DNA from: Flavobacterium sp. CYK-55 | Lineage (GTDB): Bacteria; Bacteroidota; Bacteroidia; Flavobacteriales; Flavobacteriaceae | Length of the DNA: 64,000 nucleotides | Reading direction: 5' to 3' | Assembly (NCBI RefSeq): GCF_018413465.1 | Contig: NZ_JAHCDK010000003.1 | Span: 361,523 to 425,522, forward strand | In this document: piece by piece, positions 1-8,569 of the stretch | Numbering within the stretch: position 1 is the stretch's first letter | How the letters are laid out: each line of letters starts with the position of its first letter | Notes under the pieces: generated by a model | The model's input: the letters and a program-made list of their open reading frames with translations, nothing else | The model's database searches: none | What the model was told of the DNA's origin: nothing | Program-made: the position numbers and the translations under genes

Positions 1-1
1 A

Positions 2-322
2 GGCGCGAAAATTATTTCACTAGAAAAAATTCGCGATTACGTGCAATTTGAACGCGCGATTATGGCGGTTCGTTTTTCAGATTACATGGTCGGAACGCAG
101 TTTCACCCGGAAGCTGATCCGTTGAGTTTTATTGCCAACCTCAAAAAAGCAGAAACCCGCGAGAAAATCATCAACATGAAAGGGCGTAAAAAATTCAGAA
201 ATATGCTCGAAGATTTGCTCGACGAAGAAAAAATCTACAAGACCAACGAGACTTTGATTCCTAATTTTCTCAGAACTGCCATCAACGATATTCTCAGAAC
301 TAAAAAAATGCTATCCAATTAG
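2..322 (+). CDS. Class I glutamine amidotransferase, 3' part only
   Basis: The reading frame is open from base 2, so the gene starts outside the window; an apparent GTG start at 41 is simply an internal valine. The visible part carries the HPE of a class I glutamine amidotransferase (in GTQFHPEAD), which supplies the catalytic His and Glu of the Cys-His-Glu triad. The Cys nucleophile must lie upstream of the window. After the triad there is a Lys/Arg-rich C-terminal tail of about 70 residues. The gene is followed after 20 bases by an ATP-grasp-like gene on the same strand, so the two probably form an operon joining ammonia release to a ligase. The substrate cannot be told from this fragment. 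The family call is firm; the pathway is unknown. Confidence 0.75.
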   Translation, partial: GAKIISLEKIRDYVQFERAIMAVRFSDYMVGTQFHPEADPLSFIANLKKAETREKIINMKGRKKFRNMLEDLLDEEKIYKTNETLIPNFLRTAINDILRTKKMLSN

Positions 323-342
323 CAATCTAAATTCGGCTGAAG

Positions 343-1533
343 ATGATTGACCTATACCGCCAACTTTTTAACCAACAATTCAGCGAACAAAAATATAAGG
401 CTTTCCAACAAGATATTGCTGATGATTTTGATTATGTGCCTACTTTTAGAATGGCCGAATCACCTTTTTTTATTTCTGAAGAACTCAAGCAACAGCTTAT
501 TGAAGGCAGTGAGCAAGTCATTGAATTTATCACACAACCCAATTTTAAAGAACTAACTGATCAAGCTTTATTGCTCAACACTCGGGTTCCGAATGAAGAT
601 GCACACACCACTTTTTTAGCGATTGATTTTGGCATTTGCGAAGAAGATGGTCAAGTAATTCCGAAACTTATTGAAGTGCAAGGTTTTCCGTCGTTGTTTA
701 ATTTTCAGCAGGTTTTGTATGGTAAATTCCAAAAACAGTATCCGTTTTTAGATGAATTTACACCATACATCACTGGCATTTCTGAACCTGAATATGCGCA
801 CATTATAGAAGAAGCCATTTGCAATGGACACGCAAAAGAAAACGTGATTTTGCTTGAAATTGAACCCGAAAAACAAAACACCAAAATTGATTTTTATTAC
901 TGCCGACGCGACCTCGGAATTCCAATCGTTTGTGTAACAGAGCTCATCAAAAAAGGGAATCAATTGTTTTATACCGATGCCAGCGGCAGAGAAATATTGG
1001 TTAAACGCATATACAACCGCGTGATTTTTGACGAACTCGAACTCAGAAAAGATTTAAAACTCAACTTTAGTTTTAGCGATGAACTCGATGTGGAATGGGC
1101 CGGGCATCCGAATTGGTTTTTCAGAATCAGCAAGTATATTTTGCCCATGCTCAAAGGCCCATATTTTATTGAAACTACTTTACTGAGCGAACTAAAAGAA
1201 ATTCCTTCAGATTTAGAAAACTATGTTTTAAAACCTTTGTTTTCATTCTCAGGCAGCGGTGTTGTTTTTCACGTAACGCGTCAAGACATCGAAAACGTTC
1301 AAGAGAAAGACTTATATATTCTTCAAAAAAAGGTCAACTATATTCCCATTCTACAAGCGCCCGACGGCAAAGTCAAAGTTGAAGTGCGCGTGCTGTGTGT
1401 TTGGCAAAAAGATGCCGTGGCTCCTACCCTTTTGTGCAATTTGGTAAGACTCAGTCGCGGAGAAATGATTGGCGTAAAGTTCAACAAAGACAAAGACTGG
1501 GTAGGCGGTTCATTGGGCTTATTTAAAAAGTAA
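343..1533 (+). CDS. ATP-grasp-like protein of unknown substrate
   Basis: A 396-residue soluble protein with no signal peptide or membrane segment. Around residues 290-310 it has a stretch VLKPLFSFSGSGV that resembles the Lys-containing nucleotide-binding strand and glycine-rich loop of ATP-grasp ligases. Further on, EVRVLCVW and the C-terminal NLVRLSRGEMIGV could supply the acidic and basic residues of such a fold. It lies 20 bases after a glutamine amidotransferase, so a role in an ATP-dependent amide or peptide ligation is plausible. I do not recognise the exact family and the ATP-grasp assignment rests on short motifs only. It ends 2 bases from the stop of the convergent SMR gene. Confidence 0.5.
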   Translation: MIDLYRQLFNQQFSEQKYKAFQQDIADDFDYVPTFRMAESPFFISEELKQQLIEGSEQVIEFITQPNFKELTDQALLLNTRVPNEDAHTTFLAIDFGICEEDGQVIPKLIEVQGFPSLFNFQQVLYGKFQKQYPFLDEFTPYITGISEPEYAHIIEEAICNGHAKENVILLEIEPEKQNTKIDFYYCRRDLGIPIVCVTELIKKGNQLFYTDASGREILVKRIYNRVIFDELELRKDLKLNFSFSDELDVEWAGHPNWFFRISKYILPMLKGPYFIETTLLSELKEIPSDLENYVLKPLFSFSGSGVVFHVTRQDIENVQEKDLYILQKKVNYIPILQAPDGKVKVEVRVLCVWQKDAVAPTLLCNLVRLSRGEMIGVKFNKDKDWVGGSLGLFKK

Positions 1534-1535
1534 CC

Positions 1536-1862
1536 TCAGTGCGAAACGGCTTTGAGCCCGATGATGGAACCAATCAAAGTAAGCAAAAAAAACACACGCC
1601 AAAAAGTAGCCGGTTCTTTAAAAACAAAAATACCTACCAAGACAGTTCCGAGTGCACCAATACCGGTCCAAACCGCATAGGCAGTACCGATGGGCAGAGT
1701 TTGTGTGGCCTTGACCAATAAAATCATACTAATGGTGAGCGATATTAAAAAGCCAACATACCAACCATACATCGCCCATCCGACTGATTCTTTGGCTTTG
1801 CCCAAACAAGTGGCAAAAGCTACTTCAAACAAACCGGCGATAACGAGCAACAACCAATACAT
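1536..1862 (-). CDS. Small multidrug resistance (SMR) family exporter, SugE/Gdx-like
   Basis: A 108-residue inner-membrane protein with four predicted transmembrane helices, the standard length of the SMR family. The membrane-embedded Glu13 (GLFE) is the proton/substrate-coupling residue of the family. The motif GTAYAVWTGIGA in the third helix is typical, and FEVAFA in helix 1 is closer to the SugE/Gdx (guanidinium) branch than to EmrE. SMR proteins work as antiparallel dimers or as heteropairs; no second SMR gene is present. Its ATG overlaps the stop of the upstream ATP-grasp gene (TGATG), so translation is probably coupled. Whether it exports guanidinium or cationic drugs cannot be decided here. 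Confidence 0.85.
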   Translation of the reverse strand: MYWLLLVIAGLFEVAFATCLGKAKESVGWAMYGWYVGFLISLTISMILLVKATQTLPIGTAYAVWTGIGALGTVLVGIFVFKEPATFWRVFFLLTLIGSIIGLKAVSH

Positions 1863-3079
1863 CAGTGCAAATCTTTAACATCAGCTTGCGGAATTACCGA
1901 AGCAAAATCGCGAGTCAATCGCTCGGCATAATCATCGAGTAAGGCGCGCACTCGCTCGTGGCTTTTTGAGTTGACAATCAATCCGGCGTGATAATCTAAA
2001 GGCACTTTAAAACAAACTTCAGCGTCATTAAACGAAGACAAATCCGGGTGTTGGAATTTAGAAAGCGTGAGCACAATGCCCGCATACTCTTTTTTGATTT
2101 TGGGCAATTTGTAATCAGTCGTTTTGACCAAGCTATTTTCGATGGCTGCCCATTCAACCCACAGATTGATGTTTGAAGCCGCGGCCACCATTTCGGCTAT
2201 ATGCGCTCCGCCTACTCTAGACGAAGTTTCTAAAAAGAAAAATCTTCCGGTTTCACGACACTTAATGTATTCTGAATGCGCCGCTCCGTGTTTCAAACCA
2301 AAGCCTTTGATGACTTGCGCATTGATTTCTTGGATGGCTTGAGCGTCGTCACTTCCATAAGGAATAACGGCACTTCTAAAAATACCGCCGCCTTGAGAAA
2401 TTTCCATAGGTGTAGCTAAATATTGTGAACTGATGCTGAATAAAATCTCTCCATTGAGCACCAAACTATCACAGTGATATACATCGCCCGGACGGAATTG
2501 TTCGAGCAAATATTTAAAACGATTGTTGCCCAATTCATTGATGTGTATCCAAAGTGATTCTTTGTCATGTACTTTTATGATGCCCGATGCTGAAGCCTCA
2601 GAACGTGGCTTGAGCACCCACGGGGCTGGCACTGCATCTGCAAATTGATTGATTTCGTGATCATTAAACAGTGAACAAAATTCTGGGTTAGAAATAGCGC
2701 AACTTTTAGCGCGCATACGCATGGCCAATTTATCGCGAAAATATCTACCGGTGGTTTGACCCATACCGTCAATTCGAAGATTTTCACGCAAATAAGTGGC
2801 TTTTTCTACATCAAAATCATCGAGCGCAACAATAGAATGAATTTCAGAATGACGCATCAAATTACTCACACCCAAAAGCAAATGTTCTAAATTCCAATCA
2901 GTGTCCTGCCCTTCCATAAAGAAAATCTCGTCAATGAAATCCATGGGCCAAGGCTTGTCACGCAACTTTTCTGAAGTAACTAAATATACTTTATTGCCTA
3001 ACTTTTTGAGCGAAATCAAAAAATCTGCGCCTTTAAAATAGTTTGATATACAAACAAATGTTTTGGGATTTTTGCTCAT
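1862..3079 (-). CDS. ATP-grasp domain carboxylate-amine ligase family protein
   Basis: A 405-residue cytoplasmic protein with the order expected of a PurK/biotin-carboxylase-type ATP-grasp enzyme: an N-terminal Rossmann-like pre-ATP-grasp region (VCISNYFKGADFLISLKKLG), the linker LDDFDVEKATYLRE, the Lys-containing strand WVLKPRSEASASGI with its small-residue loop, and the C-terminal metal-binding part FFLETSSRVGGAHI. The reaction is probably ATP-dependent ligation of an acid to an amine, but the substrates are unknown. It is the third gene of a tight operon, 3 bases after leucyl aminopeptidase and overlapping the SMR exporter. The neighbourhood (peptidase, ligase, exporter) is compatible with making or handling a small peptide-like compound; this is inference. 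Confidence 0.7.
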   Translation of the reverse strand: MSKNPKTFVCISNYFKGADFLISLKKLGNKVYLVTSEKLRDKPWPMDFIDEIFFMEGQDTDWNLEHLLLGVSNLMRHSEIHSIVALDDFDVEKATYLRENLRIDGMGQTTGRYFRDKLAMRMRAKSCAISNPEFCSLFNDHEINQFADAVPAPWVLKPRSEASASGIIKVHDKESLWIHINELGNNRFKYLLEQFRPGDVYHCDSLVLNGEILFSISSQYLATPMEISQGGGIFRSAVIPYGSDDAQAIQEINAQVIKGFGLKHGAAHSEYIKCRETGRFFFLETSSRVGGAHIAEMVAAASNINLWVEWAAIENSLVKTTDYKLPKIKKEYAGIVLTLSKFQHPDLSSFNDAEVCFKVPLDYHAGLIVNSKSHERVRALLDDYAERLTRDFASVIPQADVKDLH

Positions 3080-3082
3080 AAC

Positions 3083-4507
3083 TTAAAGATTTTCAATAAA
3101 ATGAGTTAGTAAATAAGTGCCGTATGCAGAGGCGTGTTTGCTTTTTGCAAATTCATCGTCAATAAAAGCCACACCGGCAATATCCAAATGAGCCCAAGCG
3201 GTATGTTTGTCAGTAAAATACTCCAAAAACTTGGCGGCAGTAATGGCTCCGGCGTATGGTTTTCCGTGGTAGTTTTTCACATCGGCAATATCGCTGTCAA
3301 GTTCCGACGCATAGGCATCCCACAACGGAAGCGGCCACATTCGCTCACCAATGGCATCACCGGAATACTGCAATTTTTGTTGCAATTCAGGATTATTCGT
3401 AAACAATCCGGCGCATTCATAGCCAAAAGTAGCCACGCAACTTCCGGTTAAAGTAGCCAAATCAACCACAATTTCAGGTTTGAAATTTTTAATCAAATAC
3501 GATAAACCATCGGCTAGAATAAGTCTACCTTCGGCATCAGTATCAATCACTTCAATGGTTGCGCCTTGGTAACTGTTGATGACATCGCTAGGATAAAAAG
3601 CATCTTTATCAACCGCATTTTCACAACACGGAACAATCGCCGTGACGCGCACCGGAAGTTTCAAATCGGCAATCAGAACCATAGCGCCCAAAACAGCGGC
3701 AGCTCCGGCCATATCTGACTTCATATGCACCATTCCGGCCGTTTTAATATTCAATCCGCCCGTGTCAAAAGTAATTCCTTTGCCCACCAAACCGATGTGT
3801 CTGAGTTTATCGCCTGTGGGCTGATAATCCATCATGATGAATTGCGGTTCTTTGGCGCTTCCTTTACCCACCGATAAAAAAGCGTCTAAACCTTCAATTT
3901 TACAGGCGGCCGCATCGAGCACACGTGTAGAAAATCCGTGCGCAGCGCCCATATCTTGCGCCCATTGCGAGAGATAAGACGGCGTTACTACATTTGATGG
4001 CAAATCGACTAATTGCATCACTTCTTTTTGAGCACGCCCAATTTTGACAGCGCGGGTAATGGTTTCAGTATGATCATTTTTAGATAAAATCGACAGCGAA
4101 AACTCTTTTTCTAAAAGCGGATGCACTTGCTTTTCTTTGAAGTGGCCTAAATGATAAGCGCCCAATGACAAGCCTGAAATAACGGCTTCAACTTGTTGTA
4201 AAGTAAATATCTCCGGAATGTATAATGCGACATTTTTGCCAAAGCGCTCTTTTTCATTGGCTGCAATGCGTCTGAAAATAGTTTTGAGCGATTGATAATC
4301 GATTTTTTTACCCAAACCAATAAACAAGTGCAGGCAATCGTATTTTTCGACCAAATAATGGGTGTCTTTTTTACCGTAAAAAACTTTGGACGGAATCGAT
4401 ACGCCGTGAAACTCAATCGGCACAACATTTTGAGGATTGGTTTCAAAAACCGGAATCAATACCAAACCCGAAAATGCTTCAAGGTTTTTAATTTCAATTG
4501 TTTTCAT
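3083..4507 (-). CDS. pepA: Leucyl aminopeptidase, M17 family
   Basis: A 474-residue cytosolic two-zinc aminopeptidase that removes N-terminal residues from peptides. The catalytic domain shows GKGITFDTGG with the metal/catalytic Lys and Asp, the MKSDMAGAAAV segment with a further catalytic Lys and Asp, and the family signature DTDAEGRLILADGL. Here the first residue of the usual NTDAEGRL is Asp rather than Asn. The N-terminal macro-like domain is divergent, as is normal. The length fits the family. It sits 7 bases downstream of the esterase gene and 3 bases upstream of the ATP-grasp gene, all on the minus strand. The shared operon may be a loose metabolic grouping. Confidence 0.93.
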   Translation of the reverse strand: MKTIEIKNLEAFSGLVLIPVFETNPQNVVPIEFHGVSIPSKVFYGKKDTHYLVEKYDCLHLFIGLGKKIDYQSLKTIFRRIAANEKERFGKNVALYIPEIFTLQQVEAVISGLSLGAYHLGHFKEKQVHPLLEKEFSLSILSKNDHTETITRAVKIGRAQKEVMQLVDLPSNVVTPSYLSQWAQDMGAAHGFSTRVLDAAACKIEGLDAFLSVGKGSAKEPQFIMMDYQPTGDKLRHIGLVGKGITFDTGGLNIKTAGMVHMKSDMAGAAAVLGAMVLIADLKLPVRVTAIVPCCENAVDKDAFYPSDVINSYQGATIEVIDTDAEGRLILADGLSYLIKNFKPEIVVDLATLTGSCVATFGYECAGLFTNNPELQQKLQYSGDAIGERMWPLPLWDAYASELDSDIADVKNYHGKPYAGAITAAKFLEYFTDKHTAWAHLDIAGVAFIDDEFAKSKHASAYGTYLLTHFIENL

Positions 4508-4514
4508 CTAAACT

Positions 4515-5651
4515 TTAATCTTTAGTATTGAAAAACAACCATTCAATAGCCTTCGGGAATTCGTCGCTCCAATAAGTTTCATTGTGCTTCCCAAGCATAT
4601 TGATGCTGAGTTGTATTTTCATTTTGTTGGTTGCTAATTCGTTTTTTAAGAGATTTTTTTTGAATCTTTTTACGTGGTCAATCATCGTGGCGCTTTCGTC
4701 ACCGCCTGCGTAAAGATAAATTTTGGTTTCTCCGGGTTCTGAAAAATCCATTTGATTGAAATTCATTTTGGGAACCACCCACAAAGACGGCGAAAAAACC
4801 ATGAGCTTCCCGTAGACTTCGGGATACATCAAACCTGAAAAAATACTGACCAAACCGCCCATAGAACTGCCACCGATTCCGGTGTGTTCACGCTCTGGTT
4901 TGGTTCGGAATGCCTTATCTACAAAAGGTTTGAGTGTATCGGTAATAAATCGAATGTATTTTTTGCCCTGACCTGCGCCTAAAACGGTGTTGCCTACATT
5001 GTATTCTTTGATGCGGTCTTGATCGGCATGTTCGATGGCAATCACAATGATTTTCCCGATTTTATATTCAGACATGACGGCGAGTTTTTTATCTATTTCC
5101 CAATTGCCGTATTGCGCTTTTTCATTGAATAAATTTTGGGCATCTTGCAGATACAAAACCGGATAACGCTCAGTAGTTTGGTCATAATCATGGGGTAGCA
5201 AAGCCCAGACACGACGCGTTTTATTGAGTTGCGGAATCTCAAATTCATCTGAAATCAAATGAACCTTGGGCAAGAAATTCGATTTAAAAGGCAACCAGTT
5301 TTTACGCCATTTGTCCACGTGTTCTTTGCGCACTCCGGAATGTTCTTTGCAAGATCGATTCTCAGTTCTGTTGCCATATTTGTCAATTTCAACTTCGCTC
5401 CAATCACCTTTGGTAAATTTGTACAACAACTCATCCGGGTACGCAAAATCTGCCGGGAATTTATAATGATATAATCCGCTGCCGATTTTTTCCATCTGAA
5501 AGTTCAAATCTTGTGTATGCCATTGATTAAAATTACCGGACAAATAAACCGGTCGGTCATCATCTTCATCAGTGGTGAGTAAAATATTCAACTGAGGCTC
5601 CTGCAAATCGTGGTCAGGTTCAAAAGTTTGCTCTTGGTTTTGGGGATTCAT
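4515..5651 (-). CDS. Alpha/beta-hydrolase esterase with N-terminal glycogen-binding-like domain
   Basis: A 378-residue protein with two parts. Residues about 20-70 look like an E-set/CBM48 module (VYLSGNFNQW), often found in front of enterochelin-esterase-like hydrolases. From about residue 130 follows a putative esterase domain (PF00756 type) with PVLYLQDAQNLF, the nucleophile elbow GGSSMGGLVS (GxSxG) and a C-terminal GKHNETYW that probably supplies the catalytic His. No signal peptide is visible. Related proteins hydrolyse siderophore, feruloyl or acetyl esters; the substrate here is unknown. It is the first gene of the minus-strand operon ending with the SMR exporter. Upstream, the non-coding 5652-5840 stretch holds no gene that I can support. 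Confidence 0.8.
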   Translation of the reverse strand: MNPQNQEQTFEPDHDLQEPQLNILLTTDEDDDRPVYLSGNFNQWHTQDLNFQMEKIGSGLYHYKFPADFAYPDELLYKFTKGDWSEVEIDKYGNRTENRSCKEHSGVRKEHVDKWRKNWLPFKSNFLPKVHLISDEFEIPQLNKTRRVWALLPHDYDQTTERYPVLYLQDAQNLFNEKAQYGNWEIDKKLAVMSEYKIGKIIVIAIEHADQDRIKEYNVGNTVLGAGQGKKYIRFITDTLKPFVDKAFRTKPEREHTGIGGSSMGGLVSIFSGLMYPEVYGKLMVFSPSLWVVPKMNFNQMDFSEPGETKIYLYAGGDESATMIDHVKRFKKNLLKNELATNKMKIQLSINMLGKHNETYWSDEFPKAIEWLFFNTKD

Positions 5652-5837
5652 ATCAAAAATTATTCGCGTAGTAAATATAGTTTTTTAGCTTTTGAAAGCC
5701 AAGAAAAACCGATGCTTAACTTGAAGTTTTACGCATTTTTTAATGAGATGAAAATTTCTTTGAAAGATTTAGTTTTTTGGGCTTTTTGTGCCGCAGAATT
5801 GAGAATATTTTTTTTTGTCAATAATCATTGACTCCAA

Positions 5838-5867
5838 CAAAAAAAGCACCCTTAAAGGATGCTTTGA
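5838..5867 (-). terminator. Rho-independent terminator after the thioredoxin-like gene
   Basis: Read on the minus strand, the arms GCATCC and GGGTGC pair (with one G-U) around a short loop and are followed by seven T. It begins about 20 bases after the stop codon of the thioredoxin-like gene. Confidence 0.75.
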
Positions 5868-5885
5868 TTTATATGATTGAATTGT

Positions 5886-6314
5886 TTAATGTTTAACGGA
5901 CAGAAGCCTGTCGAGATATTGGTTGGGCGTTTCATTGTTATAAGCACCTACTTGGCCAATAACTTTTGCATTTTTGTTCAAGATAACCAGCAGCGGGAAG
6001 AAACCGTCTTTGTTGTATTTTTCAACCACCAAAAGGTTTTGTTCAAGTTGCTGCGGATCATCAGTTGGTTCAAAATCTTGTTTGACCAAAATGTAGTCAT
6101 CTTTTGCAAAGTCTTTGAACTCTGGAGATTGCAAAACGTTTTTGTCTAATTTCTGACATCGTTCGCAGTTTTCATCCGTTGAGAAAAACAACAATACCTT
6201 TTTGTTGGTCATGGATGCTTCTCGAAAAGCCTGATTGAGGTTGTTGCTCCATTCTTGGGCGGAACAATGAATAGCTATTGAGCATAAAACGGAAGTAAAT
6301 ACTGTGCTTTTCAT
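5886..6314 (-). CDS. Periplasmic thioredoxin-like protein
   Basis: A 142-residue protein that starts with a Sec signal peptide (about residues 1-19, ending CSA-Q), so it acts in the periplasm. The thioredoxin fold is indicated by VLLFFSTDENCERC with redox cysteines Cys50 and Cys53 (CERC), and by the later cis-proline region GFFPLLVILNK. It resembles the short DUF255/thioredoxin_7-type proteins that reduce or check disulfides of exported proteins. The gene is monocistronic with its own terminator. The exact redox partner is not evident from the neighbours. Confidence 0.8.
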   Translation of the reverse strand: MKSTVFTSVLCSIAIHCSAQEWSNNLNQAFREASMTNKKVLLFFSTDENCERCQKLDKNVLQSPEFKDFAKDDYILVKQDFEPTDDPQQLEQNLLVVEKYNKDGFFPLLVILNKNAKVIGQVGAYNNETPNQYLDRLLSVKH

Positions 6315-6447
6315 ATCATTTGATTTTGGCTCTGTTGTAATTCCATTTAATTGGTCACTAAAAGTATTATTTATTTTTTAAACTTTTTAATTCTATACAT
6401 ATTTTATTTTGCCTATAAATGAGATATTTCAGATGAAATGTTTTGAT

Positions 6448-6455
6448 TAATTTTG
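6448..6455 (+). promoter_or_regulatory. Bacteroidota -7 promoter box before the LtaS-like gene
   Basis: TAATTTTG matches the Bacteroidota -7 consensus TAnnTTTG exactly and lies 19 bases before the ATG of the LtaS-like gene. A convincing -33 TTG is not seen at the expected distance. Confidence 0.55.
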
Positions 6456-6474
6456 TGGCTTAAGAAAACAAGCT

Positions 6475-8568
6475 ATGACTTTTTCAAAAAAACTTTCTCC
6501 GTTTTACAATCTTGCCGTTTTTTACTTAGTGGTAAGTTTAGTACTCAGATTGGTGCTGCTCTTCCACCCGATTACACAATCATCATTTTCATTTTTTGAT
6601 ACTTTAAAAATATTCAGCCTTGGATTGGTTTCTGACTTTTTTGTTTTTGCAGTAGCTAGTTTTTTTTTATGGCTGTATTTGATTTTTATTTCTGATTCAA
6701 AATATTTAAAACCCTACGGTTACATCATCTTCGGATTGTTGGTTGCGTTGCTCATGTATGTTTATTTTGGCAATACGATTCTCAATGAATACGGCGGTTC
6801 ACTGCCTGAAATCGGTATTAGTTTTATAGCCATCAAAACGGTTTTATTTGGATTGTTGTTGTTTTTACCCAAACATAGAAAAACCATCCGCTTTTGGCTG
6901 TTTGCCTTTGTAATGTTTTTATATGTTTTGCTGATTATTCAGAATGCCATTAGCGAATACTTTTTTTGGAACGAATTCGGTGTGCGTTATAACTTTATTG
7001 CTGTTGATTATTTGGTATACACCAATGAAGTGATTGGTAACATTATGCAATCTTATCCGGTGATTCCTATCTTTTTAGGATTGTTTTTAGTGTCTGGATT
7101 CATCACCTATCACATCGTTAAAAGCTCTAAAAACTACCTCGAAAACCTTCCAACCTTCAAAGAAAAAACACAAATTACTTTGGTTTACTTTGGGCTTTTT
7201 GCGGTTTCACTGCTGATTATTCCGTTTTTATCGAGTAAAGAAAACGACGAAAATATCTTTACCAATGAGCTACAAGCCAACGGCGTTTATAAATTTTATT
7301 TAGCGTTTATCAATAGCGAATTAGACTATTTTAAATTCTATAAAACCATACCCGAAAATGAAGCTTATGCGCTGTTAAAGCAACAATTACCTGCCATTTC
7401 AGGAGACAGCACTTTGCGAACCATCAAAAGCGACAGCACCGAAACACATAAAAATGTAGTGCTGATTACCCTAGAAAGTTACAGTGCCGACTTTTTTAAA
7501 ATGTATGGCAATCAAAAAAACATTACACCATTCTTAGACAGTTTGGCCACCAAAAGCTTGTTGTTTACCAATCTTTATGCTGTTGGGAACCGCACCGTGC
7601 GTGGCTTAGAAGCTGTAACTTTATGTTTGCCGCCCACCGCAGGCGAAAGTGTGGTAAAACGCAAAGACAACAAAGACAAATGCTCTACCGGAAACATTTT
7701 TAAGCAAAAAGGTTATCAAGTAAAATTCCTGTATGGCGGCGACGCCTTTTTTGACAATATGCAGGATTTCTATTCCGGAAACGGTTATGATATTGTAGAT
7801 AAAAAATCATTCAAACCCAATGAAATTACCTTTGACAATGTCTGGGGTGTTTGTGATGAAGACATGGCTAAAAAGGCCATTCAAACCATGAACGATGAAG
7901 CCAAAACCGGCAAACCTTTCTTTAATCATTGGATGACTGTGAGCAACCATCGACCGTTTACCTATCCGAACAATCGCATTGATATTCCGGGTGATGCCAA
8001 ATCAAGAGACGGTGGTGTAAAGTATACCGATTTTGCCTTGAAACAGTTTTTTGAAATGGCTAAAAAGCAATCTTGGTATAACAATACCGTTTTTGTTATC
8101 ATAGCTGACCATTGCGCCTCAAGTGCCGGAAAGACTGAACTTCCGCTTGATAAATACCGCATTCCTGCGATGATTTTTAGTCCAAAAGATATTCAAGCCA
8201 AACAATACAACCAACTCATGTCACAAATTGATGTAATGCCTACGCTGTTTGGTTTGTTGCATTTTAATTATCAAAGTAAATTCTACGGTCAAGACGTGTT
8301 GCAAGCTGATTACAAACCACGCGCTTTTGTGGCGACTTATCAAAATTTAGGATTGATCAAAGACAATGTTTTAACCATTTTATCGCCCAAACAACAAGTA
8401 AAACAATTGCAATTGAATTTGATTCCCGATGCAAAGTTGGCGCCTCATTTTCAGTTGTATTATGATGAAAAACCTTTGGATAAACCCCGAAAAGATTTAA
8501 TAGATCAAACTGTTTCGTATTACCAAACAGCCTCAGATATTTTGAAGAAGAAAAAATATCAAAAATAA
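6475..8568 (+). CDS. LtaS-like membrane sulfatase / phosphoglycerol transferase family
   Basis: A 697-residue inner-membrane enzyme. The N-terminal ~270 residues carry about five transmembrane helices, and the rest is an extracytoplasmic sulfatase/alkaline-phosphatase-type domain. Visible active-site elements are the metal-binding LESYSADF, the nucleophile Thr374 in GNRTVRGLEA, the NHWMTVSNHRPF histidines and the IIADHCAS metal-site Asp-His. This is the arrangement of LtaS and of Gram-negative phosphoglycerol or phosphoethanolamine transferases. Since Bacteroidota have no lipoteichoic acid, a role in modifying lipids or surface glycans is more likely. It is alone on the plus strand and ends 1 base from the convergent VWA gene. 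Confidence 0.88.
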   Translation: MTFSKKLSPFYNLAVFYLVVSLVLRLVLLFHPITQSSFSFFDTLKIFSLGLVSDFFVFAVASFFLWLYLIFISDSKYLKPYGYIIFGLLVALLMYVYFGNTILNEYGGSLPEIGISFIAIKTVLFGLLLFLPKHRKTIRFWLFAFVMFLYVLLIIQNAISEYFFWNEFGVRYNFIAVDYLVYTNEVIGNIMQSYPVIPIFLGLFLVSGFITYHIVKSSKNYLENLPTFKEKTQITLVYFGLFAVSLLIIPFLSSKENDENIFTNELQANGVYKFYLAFINSELDYFKFYKTIPENEAYALLKQQLPAISGDSTLRTIKSDSTETHKNVVLITLESYSADFFKMYGNQKNITPFLDSLATKSLLFTNLYAVGNRTVRGLEAVTLCLPPTAGESVVKRKDNKDKCSTGNIFKQKGYQVKFLYGGDAFFDNMQDFYSGNGYDIVDKKSFKPNEITFDNVWGVCDEDMAKKAIQTMNDEAKTGKPFFNHWMTVSNHRPFTYPNNRIDIPGDAKSRDGGVKYTDFALKQFFEMAKKQSWYNNTVFVIIADHCASSAGKTELPLDKYRIPAMIFSPKDIQAKQYNQLMSQIDVMPTLFGLLHFNYQSKFYGQDVLQADYKPRAFVATYQNLGLIKDNVLTILSPKQQVKQLQLNLIPDAKLAPHFQLYYDEKPLDKPRKDLIDQTVSYYQTASDILKKKKYQK

Positions 8569-8569
8569 A

